Assembly: GCA_963971285.1 (NCBI GenBank)
Contig: OZ020248.1
Span: 26,215,764-26,279,763, forward strand
Direction of reading: 5' to 3'
Source of the DNA: Astropecten irregularis
Taxonomy: Eukaryota > Echinodermata > Asteroidea > Paxillosida > Astropectinidae
Length of the DNA stretch: 64,000 nt
Under the pieces are notes generated by a model. The model saw nothing but the letters and a program-made list of their open reading frames with translations, ran no database searches and was not told the origin of the DNA. Of this stretch, positions 62,001 through 63,668 are shown in pieces (within the stretch, counting starts at the first letter, position 1; every line of letters starts with the position of its first letter). The position numbers and the translations under genes were made by a program.

Positions 62001-63668
62001 TATACCAGGAATCGGACCACTTTCACGCAACCAGGCTAGATTACAAAGTCCCAACCCACATCTCATATTATGTTTCAGAGTAACAGGTATTGTTAATGAC
62101 TATCCAAAATGACAAAGCAGCTTTCGGAAGCTGTAAATTTACGTGGGATTTTTCTTCTCTTTTTTTTGGGGAGATGGACTTGTGACCTTTCCTTTCATGA
62201 AATGTGTGGGTTGGCTTTGTTTGTTGACATATTTACTACGTCCATACCGATAGGACACAACTCTAGGCATTCATTGCTTTTAACTGTATTCATTTCCACA
62301 TACCAGATTAAAAATAACTTCTTACATGTAGGCCTACAGTTCACGGTCTGTGTTGTACAGTAAAAGCAATGACCGAAAAAAAGTTTTCAAAGAATTCCTT
62401 TTTTCTACAAATGGATTTTTTACTGAATGGGTTTTTCATTTCAAGTTTATAGAAAGAAGGGAAGCAAAAAGATCAAAGAAAAGGAAGGTTGAATAAAGCT
62501 ACGCACGTAACAAAACACAATACAGTACATACTGTGGTTTAGAAGGACCTACATGTACAGTACATGTAAAACTAAACCAATGTTTTACTTCATTAGGTCG
62601 AATTAGTGATAATGTTTAAACAGCAAGATGCTCACATTTATAATAAATTTCTTTTTGCTTACAGTTACATGTAGGAGGGCCTGACGTTTCTACTGTACAT
62701 TATCTTAGCAGGATCTTGGGGAGACCATCCATACTCCAAGCAATGGTATTTTATATTTCAGGTCATTATTTAAGTTGATGAGCAGTTTGCAGTGCTCAGT
62801 TTATTGCTTGTATTAATTTAACCCTAACCCTCCTGCATATCACTGTTTACCACAGTGTGGTTTGTGTGTGGTAATGCATGGTTTATGATCCAGTTCCCCT
62901 GTGGAGACTGTGGTAATGTGTGGTAAGCAGCTCTTGTCTTGTTTGGTAGGTGCAGGGGGTTAGGGTTAATATCCAGTCCCCCTGTGTAGACAGTGATAAT
63001 GTGTGGTAAGCAGCCCTCATCTTGTGCGGTAGGTACAGAGGGTTAGGGTGAATATATCCAGTCCCCCTGTGGAGACTGTGGTAATGTGTGGTAAGCAGCT
63101 CTTGTCTTGTGTGGTACATGTAGGTGCAGAGGGCTAGGATTTAATGATTATAATAATGCTGGATACTATTAAACCGCACGTTCCGTCTTCCAACGCTCAA
63201 GACGTTTATAACTTCTTTTTGAGTTTGACTGTTGAGTTAAATTCTTTAAGTTTCGAACAGGAAGTCTGACAACTGACAGGACATTATATACAAACGTCTT
63301 TCAGTACAACACCCATTCTACATGTGTCTCCGGCTAATTTGATGACTTCACACACAAATTACCACCCAAATAAAATAAAACAACGGACAATTTTGGGTGG
63401 CAAATAATTGGCCTGTTCCTAAACGAACAAGTGTTCTTTGGTTTCACTCATTGGACAATAGGAGGGGCGTGACTGACATGGAGGGGAGGGGAGGGGAGGG
63501 GAGGGGGGGGACCCACCTGTCTTTCTCCTCACGCGTCTCCGCTCTGATGAAAGTCGTTGCCGTAGTTGTCTGAATAGCGAGAGAGAACTTCTGTCCCGTT
63601 TGTTCGTCAGCGTTGAAGACGGTGGAACACTGGTACATGTTGATAACACCCTGAGGAACTGTGTTAAT
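7958..63668 (-). CDS. MPRIP: Myosin phosphatase Rho-interacting protein (MPRIP/p116RIP-like), 18 coding exons, 5' partial
   Basis: Joined exons give 2,927 residues and a stop. In order: the C-terminal half of PH1 (1 to about 68), Ser-rich linker (85-465), PH2 (466 to about 565), basic Ser-rich region (to 837), coiled coils with a giant central exon (891-2549), and the conserved C-terminal coiled coil (2550 on). Diagnostic stretches are QGVINMYQCS and TGQKFSLAI in PH1, KKGWLVKQ, WTKHWFVL, PVSRNYGFQIE and AMTSGIRNNW in PH2, EMLKNAHSQEL and VLLRFREAELQ in the tail. All align with vertebrate MPRIP and TRIOBP. Known family members bind F-actin through the N-terminal half, and RhoA and the myosin phosphatase targeting subunit through the coiled coil, acting on stress fibres. 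Vertebrate MPRIP is usually about 1,000 residues, so this one is far longer. TRIOBP is the sister paralogue; a pre-duplication orthologue of both is likely. Confidence 0.93.
8050..8568 (-). other. MPRIP-like intron 17
   Basis: It holds one single 58-bp-type unit (8082-8140, see 52301-52608) and, at 8440-8490, a short threefold repeat of GTAACTGGATTTTA. Otherwise nothing was recognised. Confidence 0.6.
8569..8824 (-). CDS. MPRIP: MPRIP-like exon 17
   Basis: The exon starts after ACTAG in phase 0 (ERSKATEQNVFLEGQ) and ends AGAGAG/GTTAGT with one base left over. It encodes the last coiled-coil stretch (HINQLVMALEELQHQVEIV) and an acidic-to-basic tail with KPDMKLRS, positioned like the KSNPDFLKKDRS segment of vertebrate MPRIP. 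Confidence 0.82.
8825..9362 (-). other. MPRIP-like intron 16
   Basis: Most of the right half is a LINE fragment (9127-9332) in the same orientation as the gene. The left part shows nothing recognisable. Confidence 0.6.
9127..9332 (-). mobile_element. LINE fragment (RT C-terminal region), copy b
   Basis: On the minus strand this matches the LINE fragment at 45500-45867: the segment encoding arginine- and glycine-rich C-terminal sequence, followed by a Trp-Leu-Arg-Gln block. It carries frame breaks and is a dead copy. Confidence 0.75.
9363..9449 (-). CDS. MPRIP: MPRIP-like exon 16
   Basis: This is an 87-bp, phase 0-0 exon encoding VLLRFREAELQ and NEINQLTAALDDAEK. It aligns directly with the VLLRVKESE...LKQEISSLKDELQ block that is the best conserved coiled coil in vertebrate MPRIP and TRIOBP. 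The splice sites are CACAG/GTATTG and AAAAG/GTAAGA. Confidence 0.93.
9535..9745. mobile_element. Dispersed repeat (T family), copy 1
   Basis: GAGCAGGCTAGTCGAAAC at the left, ATGGTGTTTCCGCAAACCGA and TCCACATACCAATTGTCA in the middle. The same blocks lie in the same order at 32813-33225, where a family A MITE interrupts them. Non-coding. Confidence 0.6.
9789..10034. mobile_element. Foldback MITE, family F, copy 1
   Basis: Long inverted termini run from GGTAGGTTTGCAGTGACACC to its near complement at 10012-10033. They include TCTTCTGTGAGAGTGTGTGG and an AAAAGAACCGGTGGT block. A sister copy lies at 16985-17212. Confidence 0.8.
10074..10356 (-). CDS. MPRIP: MPRIP-like exon 15
   Basis: The acceptor is AAACAG; one base completes the Arg codon split from exon 14. 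It encodes a coiled coil (VCAENVSLKKQLESLEKSLA, SWQTQVRHLIGQK) ending in an acidic Asn/Gly-rich spacer and Q/GTATGC. It corresponds to the SEQYSQKCLENAHLAQALE region of human MPRIP, near where the myosin phosphatase targeting subunit is reported to bind. Confidence 0.9.
10990..11215. repeat. 58-bp tandem array, four units
   Basis: Units of 58 bp carry GGGCCTGACGCGTTTTGATC, CTAGCAGGATCTTTCTCAAA and GGCTGCTCAGAGTTAGGA. They match the array at 52301-52608 and single copies elsewhere. Each unit contains the palindrome GATCCTAGCAGGATC. Confidence 0.9.
12747..12892. mobile_element. Foldback MITE, family B, copy 2
   Basis: It begins GGGGCCGATTTCAC, and its palindromic centre around AAAGTAGCGATCGATTTTCC is nearly identical to 5465-5610. 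The right terminus is degraded. Confidence 0.8.
13107..13212 (-). CDS. MPRIP: MPRIP-like exon 14
   Basis: Two bases complete a split codon, then 34 codons follow (AALQKAHKQEMEQQWSDMQQ, DVEVVMKRH), with two bases left over that join exon 15 exactly. The splice sites are AATAG and CACAG/GTGGGT. It is a coiled coil equivalent to the DVEALRRQYLEELQSVQ block of human MPRIP. Confidence 0.88.
13450..13670. mobile_element. GGCTC-terminal foldback element
   Basis: The left end GAGGCTCAGGCTCCG is mirrored by GAGCCTGAGCCTAAGCC at the right. Between them lie AAAATAGAGGCTTTTGGATG and ACCTATATTTTCAGCATATG. Related copies are at 7610-7830, 15715-16142 and 32385-32590. Confidence 0.55.
14100..14400. repeat. 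Diverged tandem duplication
   Basis: CTACAAGGGTGCAACAGCAAGCAAAG and the following CATCTCAGATA block recur about 140 bp later as CTACAAGGGTGTTGAAGCAAGCGAAA and CATCCAAGATA. Two units can be seen, substantially diverged. Confidence 0.5.
14549..14614. repeat. G-rich low-complexity tract
   Basis: A 12-G run is followed by repeated GGAGGGG and GGTGGAA units on the plus strand, the template strand for this gene. Several G4-compatible runs are present. Confidence 0.85.
14979..15143 (-). CDS. MPRIP: MPRIP-like exon 13 (3' end uncertain)
   Basis: The acceptor CCACCAG leads to CC, which completes a Thr codon from exon 12, then IEMLKNAHSQELQAERQMLR. This matches the SAIEAMKNAHREEMERE block of MPRIP. 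A basic Pro-rich stretch follows (RRDVPPPTPPQSSKKEK). Phase requires one leftover base. The donor candidates are GCCG/GTTTGT (used here, ending at 14979), AAAA/GTCTGA and ACC/GTTATC, all weak. Reading on without splicing reaches a TAA at 14944-14946, which would be an alternative C-terminus. Confidence 0.75.
15191..15522. mobile_element. Non-autonomous DNA transposon with 8-bp target-site duplication
   Basis: Direct repeats GTCCTTAC (15191-15198 and 15515-15522) flank inverted termini CATAGAGATACAAACTAATA... and ...TATTAGTATGTATCTCTATG, which run on through CTAGAGGGCGG. Ends of CA...TG with an 8-bp duplication fit hAT or P superfamily elements. The roughly 316-bp interior is GC-rich and non-coding. 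Confidence 0.85.
15715..16142. mobile_element. GGCTC-terminal element with GAGCCR hexamer array
   Basis: The left end CTCGGCTCCGGCTCAGGCTC is mirrored by a long array of GAGCCR units at 16051-16135. The interior (GGTTGTGGTTTTTCATTGAA) matches 13450-13670 inverted. The array is open in several frames and gives spurious Glu-Pro or Gly-Ser repeat peptides. Confidence 0.6.
16200..16347 (-). CDS. MPRIP: MPRIP-like exon 12
   Basis: The acceptor AAACAG leads in phase 0 to TRNNGDLVLQEKTHREIVDE and MRRSHNQEIKALEDEKEREL, ending ATSI plus one base before GTAAGT. It is a charged coiled coil equivalent to the QRQHQRELEKLREEKDRLL...EETAAT block of vertebrate MPRIP. It therefore marks the start of the conserved C-terminal module after the giant exon. 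Confidence 0.9.
16358..16860. repeat. Purine-rich (GA-biased) tract
   Basis: About 500 bp with strong A/G bias on the plus strand, e.g. GAGAGGACAGGCGAAGAATG. In the pre-mRNA it is pyrimidine-rich and runs up to the exon 12 acceptor. No exact repeat unit. Confidence 0.7.
16985..17212. mobile_element. Foldback MITE, family F, copy 2
   Basis: It shares with 9789-10034 the left flank CTTGAAGCTGTACATGGTGG, the TCTTCTGTGAGAGTGTGTGG arm and the CCGAACAGTGTGCTCTGTTT centre. Confidence 0.8.
18758..19116. mobile_element. MITE, family E (AAAGGTAGTATCATACTTTG), full-length copy
   Basis: The inverted termini AAAGGTAGTATCATACTTTG and its complement enclose about 320 bp with an internal hairpin TGATCTTTTAAAAGATCA. 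Flanks show ATT/ATTA, consistent with a short TA-rich target. Other copies lie at 30854, 33968, 34402, 35027, 37021 and 37664. Confidence 0.85.
19263..19457. repeat. 77-bp tandem repeat, 2.5 units
   Basis: GAAATTTAGGTTCAGTTTCC starts at 19270, 19347 and 19423. The units are separated by (ATT)n and T-runs of varying length and end GCAGAGGAGAATC. Confidence 0.9.
19518..19627. mobile_element. MITE, CAATGGACC family, shortened copy
   Basis: CAATAGACCCTTCCGGCCTG and AGCCGGAACGGTCCATTG are the two ends of the element at 4719-4917, with most of the interior missing. Confidence 0.55.
20339..20479. mobile_element. Foldback MITE, family C, copy 1
   Basis: GGGGTCGATTTCACCAA and TTGGTGAAATCAACCCC flank inverted CCTGCGATCGATCGTAACTC-type arms. 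Relatives are at 28034-28183, 40755-40816 (half) and 41409-41465 (half). Confidence 0.85.
21597..21892. mobile_element. MITE with GGACCCAATTTCATGGAATC ends
   Basis: The termini GGACCCAATTTTCATGGAAT and ATTCCATGAAATTGGGTCC are inverted. The interior is built from repeated CTTACGGTAAGC and GTTAGC hairpin blocks. Non-coding. Confidence 0.75.
22685..27661 (-). CDS. MPRIP: MPRIP-like exon 11, giant coiled-coil exon
   Basis: A single open exon of 4,977 bp (1,659 codons, phase 0-0) lies between AATACAG/ATTGAG and GGTCAG/GTAAGA. It encodes a long heptad-rich coiled coil (exon residues 1 to about 655), a Ser-rich low-complexity break, a second coil (about 720-790, LETKLSETELKLKEV), a long less regular region with Ser-rich patches and acidic segments, and final coils (about 1470-1525 and 1555-1655, LKMAHEKMVLGLRREFQEHL). 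There is no enzymatic motif. Standard vertebrate MPRIP of about 1,000 residues lacks a block this size at this point. Whether long vertebrate isoforms contain an equivalent I could not check. A 13-residue duplication lies at 23391-23468. Lengthening of the scaffold or extra partner sites is the simplest role. Confidence 0.9.
28034..28183. mobile_element. Foldback MITE, family C, copy 2
   Basis: GGGGTCGATTTCACCAAACT and TCGTGAAATCGACCCC flank arms with ATCGTAACTTAC and GTAACTCAAGTTAC. It is separated by only two bases from the next foldback element. Confidence 0.85.
28186..28332. mobile_element. Foldback MITE, family D (GCGACGCGTCGC core)
   Basis: TTGGGCCGATTTCATAAA and TTAATGAAATTGGCCCC are the ends. 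Between them GCGACGCGTCGC or close variants occur at least four times, which gives unusual CpG density for this region. Its right terminus is incorporated into the neighbouring tandem array. Confidence 0.8.
28322..28616. repeat. 58-bp tandem array spanning an exon-intron boundary, five units
   Basis: Five nearly identical 58-bp units contain, read on the minus strand, the last 24 bases of exon 10, its GTACGT donor, about 24 intron bases, and CAATTGG/GGGGCC matching the end of the adjoining foldback element. Donor copies fall at 28588, 28530, 28472, 28414 and 28356. Only single-base differences separate the units. Confidence 0.95.
28589..28747 (-). CDS. MPRIP: MPRIP-like exon 10
   Basis: A 159-bp, phase 0-0 exon encodes VDTLKSQLETKQQDCGRLQQ through NEQTGYMTQ, the first heptads of the long coiled coil. 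The acceptor is TTGAAAG/GTG and the donor ACACAG/GTACGT. The last eight codons and donor belong to the first unit of a 58-bp tandem array. Use of the next donor would read into a TGA within 36 bases, so the outermost donor must be the functional one. Confidence 0.9.
28748..29346 (-). other. MPRIP-like intron 9
   Basis: It contains a tRNA-derived SINE (29041-29180) between two direct copies of a roughly 50-bp unique segment (28950-29003 and 29197-29248). Confidence 0.65.
29041..29180 (+). mobile_element. tRNA-derived SINE
   Basis: Box A TAGCTCAGTGG (29052-29062) and box B GGTTCAAATCC (29104-29114) are correctly spaced for RNA polymerase III. A short non-tRNA body with GTGCGCTCAAAAGTCACTTA follows. 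A partial relative is at 30300-30400. The acceptor stem does not pair as in a functional tRNA. Confidence 0.7.
29347..30246 (-). CDS. MPRIP: MPRIP-like exon 9 (end of PH2, basic Ser-rich region)
   Basis: 300 codons, phase 0-0. The first 30 or so finish PH2 (LAAMTSGIRNNWVGAINKAI); this matches the SAMTSGIRRNW signature that closes PH2 in MPRIP and TRIOBP, including the conserved Trp. The rest is disordered: Ser/Lys/Arg-rich with many RRxS and SxxS patches (KERRSRKGSRSEKRS), likely a phosphorylated, actin-associated linker. It ends SLLELE before GTAAGT and leads into coiled coil. Confidence 0.92.
30854..31212. mobile_element. MITE, family E, copy 2
   Basis: It begins AAAGGTACTATCATACTTTG and ends CAAAATATGATATTACCTTT. 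The internal TTTTGATCTTTGGAAGATCA hairpin is retained with mismatches. Confidence 0.8.
31290..31531. mobile_element. MITE, family A, copy 2
   Basis: GGGGCCAATTTCACAGAGCT and ATGAAATTGGCCCC ends with the standard family A interior, inverted relative to 6011-6251. Confidence 0.85.
31555..31644 (-). CDS. MPRIP: MPRIP-like exon 8 (PH2, middle)
   Basis: A 90-bp, phase 0-0 exon encodes NNLDGIIELAKC and PVSRNYGFQIE. It matches the ELDGEIDLSTC...PVQRNYGFQIHTK strands of PH2 in vertebrate MPRIP almost residue for residue. The acceptor is AATCCTCAG and the donor ATAGAG/GTAATA. This is the strongest single family signature in the window. Confidence 0.95.
31645..32638 (-). other. MPRIP-like intron 7
   Basis: It holds inverted single copies of the 58-bp-type unit (31838-31950) and a degraded GGCTC-type element (32385-32590). 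No coding signal. Confidence 0.6.
32385..32590. mobile_element. GGCTC-terminal foldback element (degraded)
   Basis: GCTGGGCTTCGGCTTAGCCT at the left, AAAATAGAGATTATTGGATA and AACCTGTATTTTCAGTTTTA inside. Same order as 13450-13670. Confidence 0.5.
32639..32710 (-). CDS. MPRIP: MPRIP-like exon 7 (PH2, beta strands)
   Basis: A 72-bp, phase 0-0 exon encodes DWTKHWFVLCDNKLSYYKDS. It matches the WKKHWFVLTDQSLRYYRDS core of PH2. The acceptor is CTACCAG and the donor GTT/GTAAGT. Confidence 0.95.
32813..33225. mobile_element. Dispersed repeat (T family), copy 2, interrupted by a MITE
   Basis: The T-family blocks seen at 9535-9745 (GAGCAG/GCTAGTTGAAAC, then TGGTGTTTCCGCAAACCGAT and CCAATTGTCA) are split at 32846-33086 by a family A element. 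Confidence 0.6.
32846..33086. mobile_element. MITE, family A, copy 3 (nested)
   Basis: GGGGCCAATTTCATAAAACC and TTTTATGAAATTGGCCC ends. It is inserted inside a T-family repeat whose uninterrupted form is at 9535-9745, so the empty site is known. Confidence 0.85.
33968..34795. repeat. Tandem segmental duplication with family E MITE copies
   Basis: Two units about 434 bp apart (33968 and 34402) each contain a shortened family E element followed by the same unique flank (GAAACAATGATCGCTTGTTA / GAAACAATGATCGCTAGTTA, GTGATTTCACAAGCCATCC). The shared non-element flank shows that the whole unit was duplicated. Confidence 0.8.
34796..35235. mobile_element. Two adjoining family E MITE fragments
   Basis: A right-hand part (34796-35026) is followed directly by a left-hand part (starting 35027, AAAGGTAGTATCATACTTTG). 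Both retain AAAAGATCAAAAATA-type internal sequence. Confidence 0.7.
35938..35991 (-). CDS. MPRIP: MPRIP-like exon 6 (start of PH2)
   Basis: An 18-codon, phase 0-0 exon (GLFHLKKGWLVKQGDGEQ). It matches the FKKGWLTKQYEDGQ first strand of PH2. The acceptor is CTCTGCAG and the donor AACAG/GTAGGA. It is too short to stand out as an open frame; it was found by continuity with exon 7. Confidence 0.92.
35992..36342 (-). other. MPRIP-like intron 5
   Basis: It holds part of a LINE 3' region on the minus strand (36066-36250) that matches the sequence downstream of the reverse transcriptase fragment at 42339-42840. Confidence 0.6.
36066..36250 (-). mobile_element. LINE fragment (CR1/L2-like), 3' portion
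   Basis: The minus strand matches the plus-strand LINE at about 42585-42840: GATAGCAGAAATATGGCC, then the CCGAATCCTTCACGGTTAC, GCTTTCGAAA and GTCTTTTTAAAAGACA blocks. Confidence 0.65.
36343..36435 (-). CDS. MPRIP: MPRIP-like exon 5
   Basis: 31 codons, phase 0-0: TLKRSNSDPNLADSDD and MLKRKQIAMTFP. The KRSNSDP motif is a probable basic phosphosite of the kind found in such linkers. The acceptor is TGTACAG and the donor CCCT/GTAAGT. It sits just before PH2, as the RAKSLDRRSTEPSVTPD region does in human MPRIP. Confidence 0.85.
37021..37365. mobile_element. MITE, family E, near full-length copy
   Basis: AAAGGTAATATCATACTTTG to CAAAGTATGATACTACCTTT, with the interior inverted relative to 18758-19116. 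Confidence 0.85.
37664..37851. mobile_element. MITE, family E, truncated copy
   Basis: It starts AAAGGCAATTTCATACTTTG and stops after the internal hairpin region near TTTATCTTTAAAGGATCA. Confidence 0.7.
38139..38285. repeat. Inverted pair of 58-bp-type units
   Basis: GGAGAGCCTGACGCATTTTG...AAAGGCTAGTC is followed by the reverse-complement form ending GATCGAAAAGCGTCAGGCCC. The two units face each other and form a hairpin. Confidence 0.75.
40034..40205. mobile_element. Dispersed repeat (GGCCATGGCCTTCG), copy 1
   Basis: CCTGGAAATAAACGGAGGCC to CTTATTTCCAGCCCTGAAAT; the ends carry inverted CTGGAAATAA. The middle (TTTTCCAATGGAAGTGCCCC) is shared with 44608-44790. Confidence 0.6.
40755..41010. 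mobile_element. Family C half-element joined to W-family repeats
   Basis: GGGGTCGATTTCACCAAACT (family C) runs into AGACAATAGACCTAGCCATA, CTGTTGTCTAGAGCTAGAGC and a second such unit. A complete W copy with inverted ends is at 55169-55288. Confidence 0.6.
41262..41420. repeat. Dispersed repeat shared with 57717-57830
   Basis: CTAATAGCACTGCGCACTTG, CTCAGACAAACATTG and GCAAACGTGTG occur in the same order at 57717-57830. Confidence 0.5.
42330..42840 (+). mobile_element. LINE fragment (CR1/L2-like reverse transcriptase C-terminus)
   Basis: The plus strand encodes VQNAAALLLIGSRKYDHMTA, LTELHWLPLQYRIKYKILLL, the well-known conserved block at the C-terminal end of CR1/L2-type reverse transcriptases. 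It is followed by an in-frame stop and a 3' tail also seen at 36066-36250. The upstream catalytic domain is absent: a 5'-truncated dead copy, antisense to the host gene. Confidence 0.85.
43057..43153. mobile_element. Near-perfect foldback with 45-bp arms
   Basis: The left arm AGGCACGTTCTCACACACCA...GGGTCGCG and its reverse complement enclose an 8-base spacer (CTCCAAAT). The arms differ by one or two bases. Likely a young minimal foldback transposon. Confidence 0.85.
44608..44790. mobile_element. Dispersed repeat (GGCCATGGCCTTCG), copy 2
   Basis: It matches 40034-40205, including CCATAGACATTATGATTTTC and GTGGCCTTGCCCTCACCAAA. Confidence 0.6.
45155..45235 (+). mobile_element. tRNA-derived SINE head
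   Basis: Box A TGGCTCAGTTGG (45163-45174) and box B GGTTCGAATCC (45207-45217) have correct spacing, ending GCTCCAGTCAAT. The same 3' part occurs at 2850-2880 and 3211-3330. A tail-like block lies at 44992-45050. It sits about 12 bp from the exon 4 donor, in antisense orientation. Confidence 0.75.
45247..45393 (-). CDS. MPRIP: MPRIP-like exon 4
   Basis: 49 codons, phase 0-0: AMLDGDSPSPSKRTIERRKH, RRSRHTVTVDSS, PSSDESETNK. The acceptor is ATTGCAG and the donor AATAAG/GTAAGT. Basic, Ser-rich linker between PH1 and PH2, predicted disordered. Assigned by splice sites and phase rather than strong similarity. Confidence 0.85.
45500..45867 (+). mobile_element. LINE fragment (RT C-terminal region), copy a
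   Basis: It encodes VSNERLLRESQMRPITCMIR, EHQMRMYGNVARFPASDPAE and GRPHDTWLRQMDRYFAKMGM, typical of the region after the reverse transcriptase domain in a class of endonuclease-bearing LINEs. The upstream LRRILGYRW part is in another frame, so a frameshift is present. It ends where the foldback at 45868 begins. Confidence 0.8.
45868..46014. mobile_element. Foldback element with alternating purine-pyrimidine core
   Basis: CAATGGGAGACTTTTTGAGA...CAAGTCAAC and its reverse complement form arms of about 40 bp. The core holds GCGCATGCGCACG, ACGCGCGCATGC and GCGTGCGCGTGC, strongly alternating and Z-DNA-prone. It lies inside or at the edge of the LINE fragment. Confidence 0.8.
46098..47000 (-). CDS. 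MPRIP: MPRIP-like exon 3 (Ser-rich linker)
   Basis: 301 codons, phase 0-0, from TTTGCAG/GAAAAG (EKYGKLNAK) to AACAAG/GTGAGG. It is a low-complexity hydrophilic sequence rich in Ser, Gln and Asn with repeated SRSxS and RSxSD motifs (RSQST, GLSRSASLQ, GIQRSRSDVNV), which look like basophilic kinase or 14-3-3 sites. No folded domain. It occupies the interval between PH1 and PH2, which in mammalian MPRIP is part of the F-actin-binding half. Confidence 0.88.
47552..47859. mobile_element. MITE, family A, copy with SINE-tail insert
   Basis: It starts GGGGCCAATTTCATGGCACT and ends CGTGAAATTGGCCCT. At 47741-47783 it contains TCAGTTTCCCTTGTGGTTAT, the tail of the SINE seen at 2903-2945. Confidence 0.75.
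48579..48820. mobile_element. MITE, family A, copy 5
   Basis: GGGGCCAATTTAATGGAGCT to GTGAAATTGGCTCCC, with the standard interior. Confidence 0.8.
49358..49530. mobile_element. MITE, family E, fragment
   Basis: It contains TACTAATTTCTGGATAA, ACACCATTTCAGGCAGAAAT and CATCTTCATATCGTGAAAGT in family E order; both termini are missing. Confidence 0.6.
50210..50426. mobile_element. MITE, family A, copy 6
   Basis: GGGGCCCAATTTAATAGAGC to TCTATGAAATTGGCCCC. It has a small internal deletion relative to 59521-59763. Confidence 0.8.
50737..50876. mobile_element. MITE, family A divergent subfamily, left fragment
   Basis: It begins GGGGCCAATTGCATAGAGCT and continues with GTCTTCCTTGATCAATCAGG as at 6295-6523, but lacks the right end. 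Confidence 0.65.
51236..51385 (-). mobile_element. tRNA-derived SINE with GAGGGTTTTT body
   Basis: The minus strand shows box B GGGTTCGATCC (51348-51358), then a body with GCTACGAGGGTTTTTCTCTG and TTTTCCTCCCTCC. This body type is typical of SINEs in marine invertebrates. Confidence 0.65.
51503..51930. mobile_element. 428-bp near-perfect foldback element
   Basis: The arms 51503-51713 and 51720-51930 are reverse complements over 211 bp with only two mismatches seen. They begin CATATGGGCAATTCCAGCGT and meet at a 6-base loop (ACTTAG). GTAACGGACATGACAA occurs both near the outer ends and at the apex. Non-coding. Confidence 0.95.
52301..52608. repeat. 58-bp tandem array, five full units plus a part
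   Basis: GTTAGGAGGG starts at 52301, 52359, 52475, 52533 and 52591, with a variant at 52417 giving an exact 58-bp period. Each unit includes CGTTTCGATCCTAGCAGGAT and CTTTCTCAAAGGCTGCTCAG. There are no spacers. It ends 70 bp from the exon 2 donor. Confidence 0.95.
52678..52777 (-). CDS. MPRIP: MPRIP-like exon 2 (end of PH1)
   Basis: The acceptor GCCTGCAG leads to one base that completes a Ser codon, then 33 codons: WLETLAEYPEINKENERLKQ and RQLKLAAQHAARE, ending GAG/GTTAGT. The Trp is the invariant residue of the final PH helix. It matches GWLEMLMVYPRTNKQNQKKK in MPRIP. Confidence 0.93.
53262..53520 (+). mobile_element. tRNA-derived SINE
   Basis: Box A TGGCGTAGCGG (53275-53285) and box B GGTTCAAGTCC (53309-53319) are followed by a body with CTGGGGTTTTCCTCCCACCT and a TTCATCAGGCTTTCGAGC tail. 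The AGAAATAAATAATTAATGG end may be the A-rich terminus. Confidence 0.7.
55169..55288. mobile_element. Foldback element, W family, complete copy
   Basis: CTGTTGTCTAGAGCTAGGTC and TAGACAATAGACCTAGCCAT form the inverted arms around GCTCCATTGGAAATATGCGG. Partial copies are at 40817-41010. Confidence 0.65.
56745..57070. mobile_element. Non-autonomous transposon with AAATAAAAAACTAGAGTG ends
   Basis: The left end AAATAAAAAACTAGAGTG and the right end CACTCTAGTTTTTTATTT are exact inverted copies apart from one base. The 290-bp interior is GC-richer than its surroundings (GTTCTTGCGCGCAGCACTGT). Non-coding. Confidence 0.8.
57717..57830. repeat. Dispersed repeat shared with 41262-41420
   Basis: CAATAGCGCTCCGCACTTGC, CTCAGACAAACATTG and GCAAACGTGTGTG repeat the order seen at 41262-41420. 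Confidence 0.5.
59521..59763. mobile_element. MITE, family A, full-length copy
   Basis: GGGGCCAATTTCATAGAGAT to CTCTATGAAATTGGCCCC. It is the best-preserved family A copy in the window, with GTCATGCTTAGCAATTTTTT near the right end. Confidence 0.88.
60079..60210. mobile_element. Foldback MITE, GGCTGTGTC family, copy 2
   Basis: GGCCGTGTCCCAAATCTCTG to AGAAATTTGGGACACAGCC, same interior as 4313-4437. Confidence 0.85.
60294..60426. mobile_element. Foldback MITE with AGGGCCTGTTTGTTTAATGC ends
   Basis: The left end AGGGCCTGTTTGTTTAATGC and the right end GCGTTAAACAAACAGGCCCT are inverted. GATCCGGATCCC and GTGGATCCGCAAATCTGG fold inside. Only copy seen here. Confidence 0.8.
61007..61257. mobile_element. 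MITE, family A, copy 8
   Basis: GGGGCCAATATCATAGAACT to CTCTATGAAATTGGCCCC, inverted interior relative to 59521-59763. Confidence 0.85.
61556..61625. repeat. Single 58-bp-type unit, inverted
   Basis: AGCCTTCGATAAAGATCCTG and GGATCGAATCGTCAGGCCC are the reverse complement of the unit in the arrays. It is followed by GCACTTTATGAATTTCAGGTC and GATGAGCAGTTTGCAG, blocks also found at 38285-38340 and 62735-62800. Confidence 0.6.
62887..63140. repeat. 84-bp tandem repeat, three units
   Basis: GTGGTAAGCAGCTCTTGTCT-type blocks recur every 83-85 bp together with CCCCCTGTGGAGACTGTGGT and GGGTTAGGG. The open frame on the minus strand is a by-product of the near-multiple-of-three period. Confidence 0.85.
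63478..63511. repeat. G-rich tract next to the PH1 exon donor
   Basis: GGAGGGGAGGGGAGGGGAGG continuing into a G8 run, ending 5 bp from the donor GT of exon 1 (63515-63516). In the transcript it is C-rich. Confidence 0.9.
63517..63668 (-). CDS. MPRIP: MPRIP-like exon 1 of window (PH1, middle to end)
   Basis: The acceptor CTGAACAG leads to INTVPQGVINMYQCSTVFNA, TGQKFSLAIQ and FIRAETREEKD plus two bases before GTGGGT. It matches GTIPQGSIDMNQCTDV...TGQKFSLCILT...FIRAETKE of human MPRIP PH1. The upstream PH1 strands and the start codon lie beyond the window. PH domains here are membrane or protein adaptors; whether this one binds phosphoinositides cannot be judged from this half. Confidence 0.95.

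Larger units (their letters stand above)
52778..63516 (-). other. MPRIP-like intron 1 (first complete in window)
   Basis: A 10.7-kb intron. It holds a SINE (53262-53520), a W-family repeat (55169-55288), an inverted-repeat element (56745-57070), family A MITEs (59521-59763, 61007-61257), foldbacks (60079-60210, 60294-60426), 58-bp-type units (61556-61625, 62670-62740), an 84-bp tandem repeat (62887-63140) and a G-rich tract at the exon 1 donor. AT-rich stretches 53540-54680, 55300-56700, 57840-59500 and 61640-62660 show nothing recognisable. Confidence 0.65.

Noticed and set aside
62940-63060. Interstitial telomere array
   Set aside because: TTAGGG occurs only once per 84-bp unit, not as a run of hexamers.
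62883-63119. Repetitive 78-residue open frame
   Set aside because: It is a translation of the 84-bp tandem repeat, whose period happens to be near a multiple of three.
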